From: Ophiosphaerella korrae
Lineage: Eukaryota > Ascomycota > Dothideomycetes > Pleosporales > Phaeosphaeriaceae
DNA length: 11,706 nucleotides
Direction of reading: 5' to 3'
Assembly (NCBI GenBank): GCA_028456385.1
Contig: JALNQF010000890.1
Location: 1 to 11,706, forward strand
In this document: positions 9,183 through 11,706 of the stretch, one piece after another
Position numbering within the stretch: position 1 is the first letter of the stretch
Layout of the letters: every line of letters starts with the position of its first letter
Made by a program: the position numbers and the translations under genes
Notes under the pieces: generated by a model
The model's database searches: none
Seen by the model: the letters and a program-made list of their open reading frames with translations, nothing else
Told to the model about the DNA's origin: nothing

Positions 9183-9624
9183 TGTTACAGTTATAACAAG
9201 AGAAAACTAACTTAAGCTAATTAGCTCTACTCTAGATAATAATAACACGTATAATCTATAGAGTAATAAACTTAATTAAGAAACTAACTATAATAAAGAT
9301 ATATAATAAATTTATAATTTATAATCTTAGTAAATACAAAGTACAAAGCTAAGTACGTAATAGATTTATAATTTGTAATCTTAGTAAATATAAAGTATAA
9401 AGCTAGCTAAAAAATATAGGTATATAGTTAGTAGTAATGCGTATTATTAGGATAGTATTAGTAATTTAATCCTTTAACTATAGAACGCTAATACAAGACA
9501 AGTTACAAAACATCTTCTATTATTATTAGTTATTATAGATTACTATATAGACTTTTATTATTAACTCTTAATCTACTAACACCCTAGAGGTTATTAAGAA
9601 GTTAACCCTAGTGTACCCGTTATA
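9183..9624 (+). repeat. 3' LTR of gypsy element B
   Basis: 442 bp starting TGTTACAG and ending CCCGTTATA (terminal CA changed to TA). It aligns gap-free with 2593-3034 at 27 transition differences and no transversions. It carries the same 54-bp duplication at 9301-9408. At its outer edge the sequence changes at once into copia pol. Confidence 0.93.
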
Positions 9625-9626
9625 CC

Positions 9627-10334
9627 TATACTAGCTAGGCTACGCTATCTAAGATTAATAAATATTAACGTAAAATTAGCTTACTCCTATTTATAGCTAT
9701 AACTACCTAGCTAGATATAGCTTTTGTAATATTATAACTAGCTCGATTTCTTATAAACCTAAGTGCTACTTACTATAAGGCTACTAATTAAGTACTTATA
9801 TACCTCTCTTATACAAGATTAAGGGTACTCTAGCTAGGTAGTAGTAACTTATTACAAGTTACTAGTAATACTTCCTTTACTAACAATACTATAGATTAAA
9901 AAAGCTCTTAAGGCTATATAATTAAACTTTTTAATAGGCTTATTATATTAAGAGTAAATAAGTAAGATATAGTTACTACTTCTATAACTAAAGCTAAATT
10001 ACTAGCTCTATCGTAAGTAGCTAAAGAAGCTATATTTACATTAAAACTACGTAATAAACTATACGTTAAACTCCTTACAAATTACGTTACTATCTAGTAT
10101 AATAATACTTAAATAATCTAGCTTATTACTAAAGAACTAGCTAAGCTATAGACTAAGCTTTAGTACGTTAATATCTATAATTATTAGCTAAGATAAGAGG
10201 TCTCTACTAGCTAAATTAAAGTAGAATATACTTAATTAATAGAGATAATAGTAGATAGCTTTATAAAAGTCTTACTAACAAATAAATAAGAAAGCTTCTT
10301 AAATTAGTATAGACTAGTAGAAGTAATAGAACAC
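9627..10334 (+). pseudogene. Ty1/copia Pol C-terminus (end of RT plus RNase H), truncated 5'
   Basis: One frame, that of 9672, carries the end of a copia polyprotein. T-stop-L-D-I-A-F at 9705-9725 is the TRPDIAF motif, followed by L-A-R-F-L. S-N-T-S-F-T-N-N is the RNase H SDASFADN segment with Asp now Asn. K-S-S-stop-G-Y and T-T-S-I-T-K-A-K at 9975-9998 (family TTSTTEAE, both Glu now Lys) lead to A-L-S and A-K-E-A. The tail shows I-x-N-Y-stop-L-R-stop-E and V-D-S-F-I-K-V-L-L, the family's IRxHWLRxxV and ADxLTKALP. RT, integrase and gag of this element are missing because homology starts right at the gypsy LTR edge. Stops and Glu-to-Lys changes make it dead. The 3' limit is approximate. Confidence 0.9.
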
Positions 10335-10337
10335 TAA

Positions 10338-10642
10338 ACAATATATAAAGCACTTCTTAATAAAATCTAAGACTACTTTAACAATTTTATACTTATCTTA
10401 TAATATCTAGTTTACTAATAAGTTACTAACCTAAAGGAGTATGTTAGATAAGTTGTATAATTAGATACTTAATACGCGATTAGATACGCGATTATATATA
10501 CAATCGCTAAGCTACTAACCCTACTATAGCTAAAAGGATTATAGCCTTAACTATTATAAAAAAAGGAATTAAACAAAGAATCTTATATATAAGAAGATAG
10601 ACTATATTAGTATAACTAATATAATAAAGAAACTAGTACCTT
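10338..10642 (+). other. Copia untranslated tail before the 3' LTR
   Basis: About 305 bp with no recognisable coding motif, lying between the copia pol remnant and its polypurine tract. A short direct repeat, TACGCGATTA at 10473-10482 and 10485-10494, is the only structure I see. An internal TGTTAGAT at 10442 resembles an LTR start but is not supported as one. Confidence 0.5.
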
Positions 10643-10653
10643 AATAGAAGGAG
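10643..10653 (+). promoter_or_regulatory. Polypurine tract of the old copia element
   Basis: AATAGAAGGAG (one T) directly precedes the LTR start TGTTAAGGATC. It is placed as expected for plus-strand priming. Confidence 0.65.
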
Positions 10654-10914
10654 TGTTAAGGATCTAGCTTACTACTATCTTAAGAGACCTAGCTAAGACT
10701 ACTACATCGTAGATATATAGATAGAGCGTAGAGCTAGAGATAGATAGTAGAATAAATCTACTTAGTTTATACCTAGTACTATTAAGTTATAGGTAATTAA
10801 TCTAAAAAAAAGCTTTTCTAAAAGCCTTAGTATCTCTCTTTAATAAGGCCCTTATATAGCTATTACAAAAAAGCCTTTTTTATTAAACTACTATAACCTC
10901 CTTTAAATCTAACA
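10654..10914 (+). repeat. 3' LTR of the old Ty1/copia element
   Basis: 261 bp from TGTTAAGG to ATCTAACA, with inverted ends TGTTA...TAACA, a polypurine tract before it and a copia pol upstream. The outer boundary is independently fixed. At 10915 the sequence becomes homologous to the complement of gypsy B position 4826, so the copia element inserted into a gypsy copy here. The target-site copy on this side would be ATTAG at 10915-10919. The matching 5' LTR is not in the window. Confidence 0.82.
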
Positions 10915-11470
10915 ATTAGTATACTTAGTATATAGGCTTTATTAATCTATTATATTTTTCTTATAAAGTACTACTACTCTCTTTATATAAGTATTCTTCT
11001 TACTATAACTATATATTACTTTATTTATTATAAAAATGTTATAAACTTTATTACTTTAAGATAACGTATTTTCTAGTCTTTATATACTTCCTCTATACTT
11101 ATAACTTATAAGTATTTCTAATTAAAATACTATTCTTTATTTTATTCTACTATTTCTATTATTATATAAATATTATAGCTATATATATCTAACTAGGTAT
11201 ACTTTATACTTTTTATATTAACTTATTTTTTATTTCTTTATAGTTTTTTAGAAGTAACTATAGTAGTTTCTTTATTCTTTACTAGTCTTTTAGCGTAAGT
11301 TAATAGAGTATAAAGTTTTTTCTTTTCTAAATCTTCTATTAGTAGGTCTATTATATATATTATTTCTTTAAGCTATACTTATATTCTTCTTTCTTTAATT
11401 ACTACTACTTTATTCTTCTATAAAAAATATCTTACTCTTTACTTACTAGAAAAGTATATATAGTAGTTAT
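10915..11470 (-). pseudogene. Inverted gypsy fragment (gag-pol junction), same family as element B
   Basis: The reverse complement of 11470-10915 aligns along its full length with 4273-4826 of element B (556 versus 554 bp). Shared blocks include GCCTATATACTAAG, AATATATAGTTATAGTAAGA and AGTATAAAGTATACCTAG. Differences are mostly C/T and G/A, so this copy was mutated independently. It covers the end of Gag and the unresolved junction region. Both ends are cut by other elements: the old copia LTR at 10914/10915 and the young copia LTR at 11470/11471. More of this gypsy copy should therefore lie to the right of the young copia, beyond the window. It carries no complete domain. Confidence 0.9.
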
Positions 11471-11635
11471 TGTCGCAAGTTAGAGCTCTGCTCCATACAA
11501 TTCAGGTAAGCCCGCAGCAGTAAGCGAGCCGCACGAGCCGTTCGAGCTGCTCCACTGTATATAAGTAGCCCAGCTCAGATAGCTCTTCAATCAATGATCA
11601 TCTCCCACTCATTCCTGAGCTCGCATCTCGCAACA
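11471..11635 (+). repeat. 5' LTR of a young, un-RIPed Ty1/copia-type element
   Basis: 165 bp of ordinary base composition starting TGTCGCAAGTTAGAGCTC and ending GAGCTCGCATCTCGCAACA. The two ends are imperfect inverse complements over about 18 bases and have the canonical TG...CA termini. The left boundary coincides exactly with the break in gypsy homology at 11470. A primer-binding site follows at once. It contains many TG and CA dinucleotides and therefore shows no RIP. It differs in sequence from the old copia LTR at 10654. The left target-site copy would be GTTAT (11466-11470). Confidence 0.85.
11558..11565 (+). promoter_or_regulatory. TATA box of the young copia LTR
   Basis: TATATAAG, the only clear TATA element in the undamaged part of the window, about 88 bp into the LTR. 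It would place transcript initiation some 30 bp downstream, in the CT-rich stretch near 11585-11615, as expected for a U3/R boundary. Confidence 0.6.
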
Positions 11636-11653
11636 GTTATGAGCCCGGCGCTG
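11636..11653 (+). promoter_or_regulatory. Primer-binding site for half initiator-tRNA-Met
   Basis: GTTATGAGCCCGGCGCTG directly follows the LTR. Its complement contains GGGCTCATAAC, the anticodon stem-loop of fungal initiator tRNA-Met (CAU anticodon). Drosophila copia and yeast Ty5 are known to prime reverse transcription from such an internal half-tRNA site rather than from the tRNA 3' end. This identifies the element as Ty1/copia type and fixes its direction (genes to the right). Confidence 0.82.
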
Positions 11654-11706
11654 AAAATCACTCGATAGTTCCATCCTGTGCACTGCAGCAAGAGATCGCG
11701 AGCTCA
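11654..11706 (+). other. Leader of the young copia element, cut by window end
   Basis: First 53 bp of internal sequence after the primer-binding site, GC-balanced, with no start codon or motif visible. Gag-pol is expected beyond the window. Confidence 0.6.

Larger units (their letters stand above)
2593..9624 (+). mobile_element. Ty3/gypsy chromovirus element B, full length, RIP-inactivated
   Basis: A 7032-bp LTR retrotransposon with colinear LTRs (offset exactly 6590 bp, no indel), gag, then protease, RT, RNase H, integrase and chromodomain. This is the gene order of Ty3/gypsy, and the chromodomain places it among chromoviruses. Such elements copy themselves through RNA and use the chromodomain to target particular chromatin. 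All reading frames are broken by RIP-type substitutions, so this copy cannot be autonomous. Flanking 5-mers differ (GTATA at 2588-2592, CCTAT at 9625-9629), so no target-site duplication is seen. The left flank is gag of element A and the right flank is a copia pol. Confidence 0.92.
1..11470. other. RIP-mutated AT-rich transposon block
   Basis: The whole stretch is dominated by A, T and the trinucleotides TAG, CTA, TAA and TTA. TG and CA are nearly missing, while CpT and some CpG survive. Element B's two LTRs differ only by C/T and G/A transitions. Cys and His codons of known motifs have become Tyr (TGY to TAY, CAY to TAY), Gln and Trp codons have become stops, and Glu and Asp codons have become Lys and Asn. 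This fits repeat-induced point mutation, known in filamentous ascomycetes, acting on both strands. The change to ordinary composition at 11471 is abrupt. The block may be an AT-isochore, a pericentromeric or subtelomeric region, or an accessory chromosome; the sequence does not decide which. Confidence 0.93.

Noticed and set aside
10442..10653. Copia LTR starting at TGTTAGATAAG
   Set aside because: The TGTTAAGG start at 10654 has a polypurine tract before it and a right end confirmed by resumed gypsy homology at 10915. No matching end was found for the 10442 start.
10810..11470. Independent genes on either strand in the T-rich right part
   Set aside because: Below 10914 it is copia LTR, and 10915-11470 aligns with the complement of 4273-4826. 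Open stretches here are by-products of composition.
1..11470. Mitochondrial or bacterial AT-rich genome
   Set aside because: Chromoviral gypsy, copia and Tc1 elements with CpA-directed decay are nuclear and fungal. Frames are destroyed rather than following an alternative code, since TAA/TAG replace Gln and Trp codons within conserved motifs.
11555..11640. Promoter and start (ATG at 11595 or 11639) of a host gene
   Set aside because: The TATA box and the CT-rich stretch lie within a 165-bp LTR with TG...CA ends. The ATG at 11639 is part of the primer-binding site.
11636..11653. tRNA-Met gene fragment
   Set aside because: Only the anticodon-arm complement is present, with no acceptor stem or T-arm, and it sits immediately after an LTR. 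It is a primer-binding site.

Overview
This window looks like a stack of dead transposable elements from a filamentous ascomycete fungus (Pezizomycotina). Positions 1-11470 are extremely AT-rich. The dinucleotides TG and CA are almost absent and TA is in large excess, so coding frames are full of TAA/TAG and nearly lack ATG and TGA. This is the signature of repeat-induced point mutation (RIP, C-to-T preferentially at CpA). Conserved protein motifs remain readable when RIP-type substitutions are allowed for. No host gene was recognised. The species cannot be named from this sequence.

Layout. (1) 1-1520: Tc1/mariner-type DNA transposon cut by the window edge; its transposase ends near 1138, and a terminal inverted repeat followed by a TA target site lies at 1492-1520. 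(2) 1521-1723: unassigned AT-rich DNA. (3) 1724-2592: Ty3/gypsy element A, a 464-bp 5' LTR and the start of gag, cut off at 2592. (4) 2593-9624: Ty3/gypsy element B, 7032 bp with both 442-bp LTRs. It has gag (two zinc knuckles), then protease, reverse transcriptase, RNase H, integrase and a C-terminal chromodomain, making it a chromovirus. (5) 9625-10914: the 3' end of a Ty1/copia element (end of RT, RNase H, polypurine tract, 3' LTR), joined directly to the gypsy LTR. (6) 10915-11470: an inverted, independently mutated fragment of the same gypsy family as B (homologous to 4273-4826), into which that copia element inserted. (7) 11471-11706: composition becomes normal abruptly. This is the 5' LTR of a different, un-RIPed copia-type element, followed by a primer-binding site for a half-molecule of initiator-tRNA-Met.

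None of the RIP-affected genes can make a full protein; they matter as a record of events. The inferred order is: the gypsy fragment on the minus strand, then the old copia inserted into it, then gypsy A/B arriving with recombination (B's flanks do not match), RIP acting across the block, and last the fresh copia insertion at 11470/11471. No undescribed cellular system was found. The most interesting points are the young copia insertion, the chimeric flanks of element B and the inverted gypsy pair.
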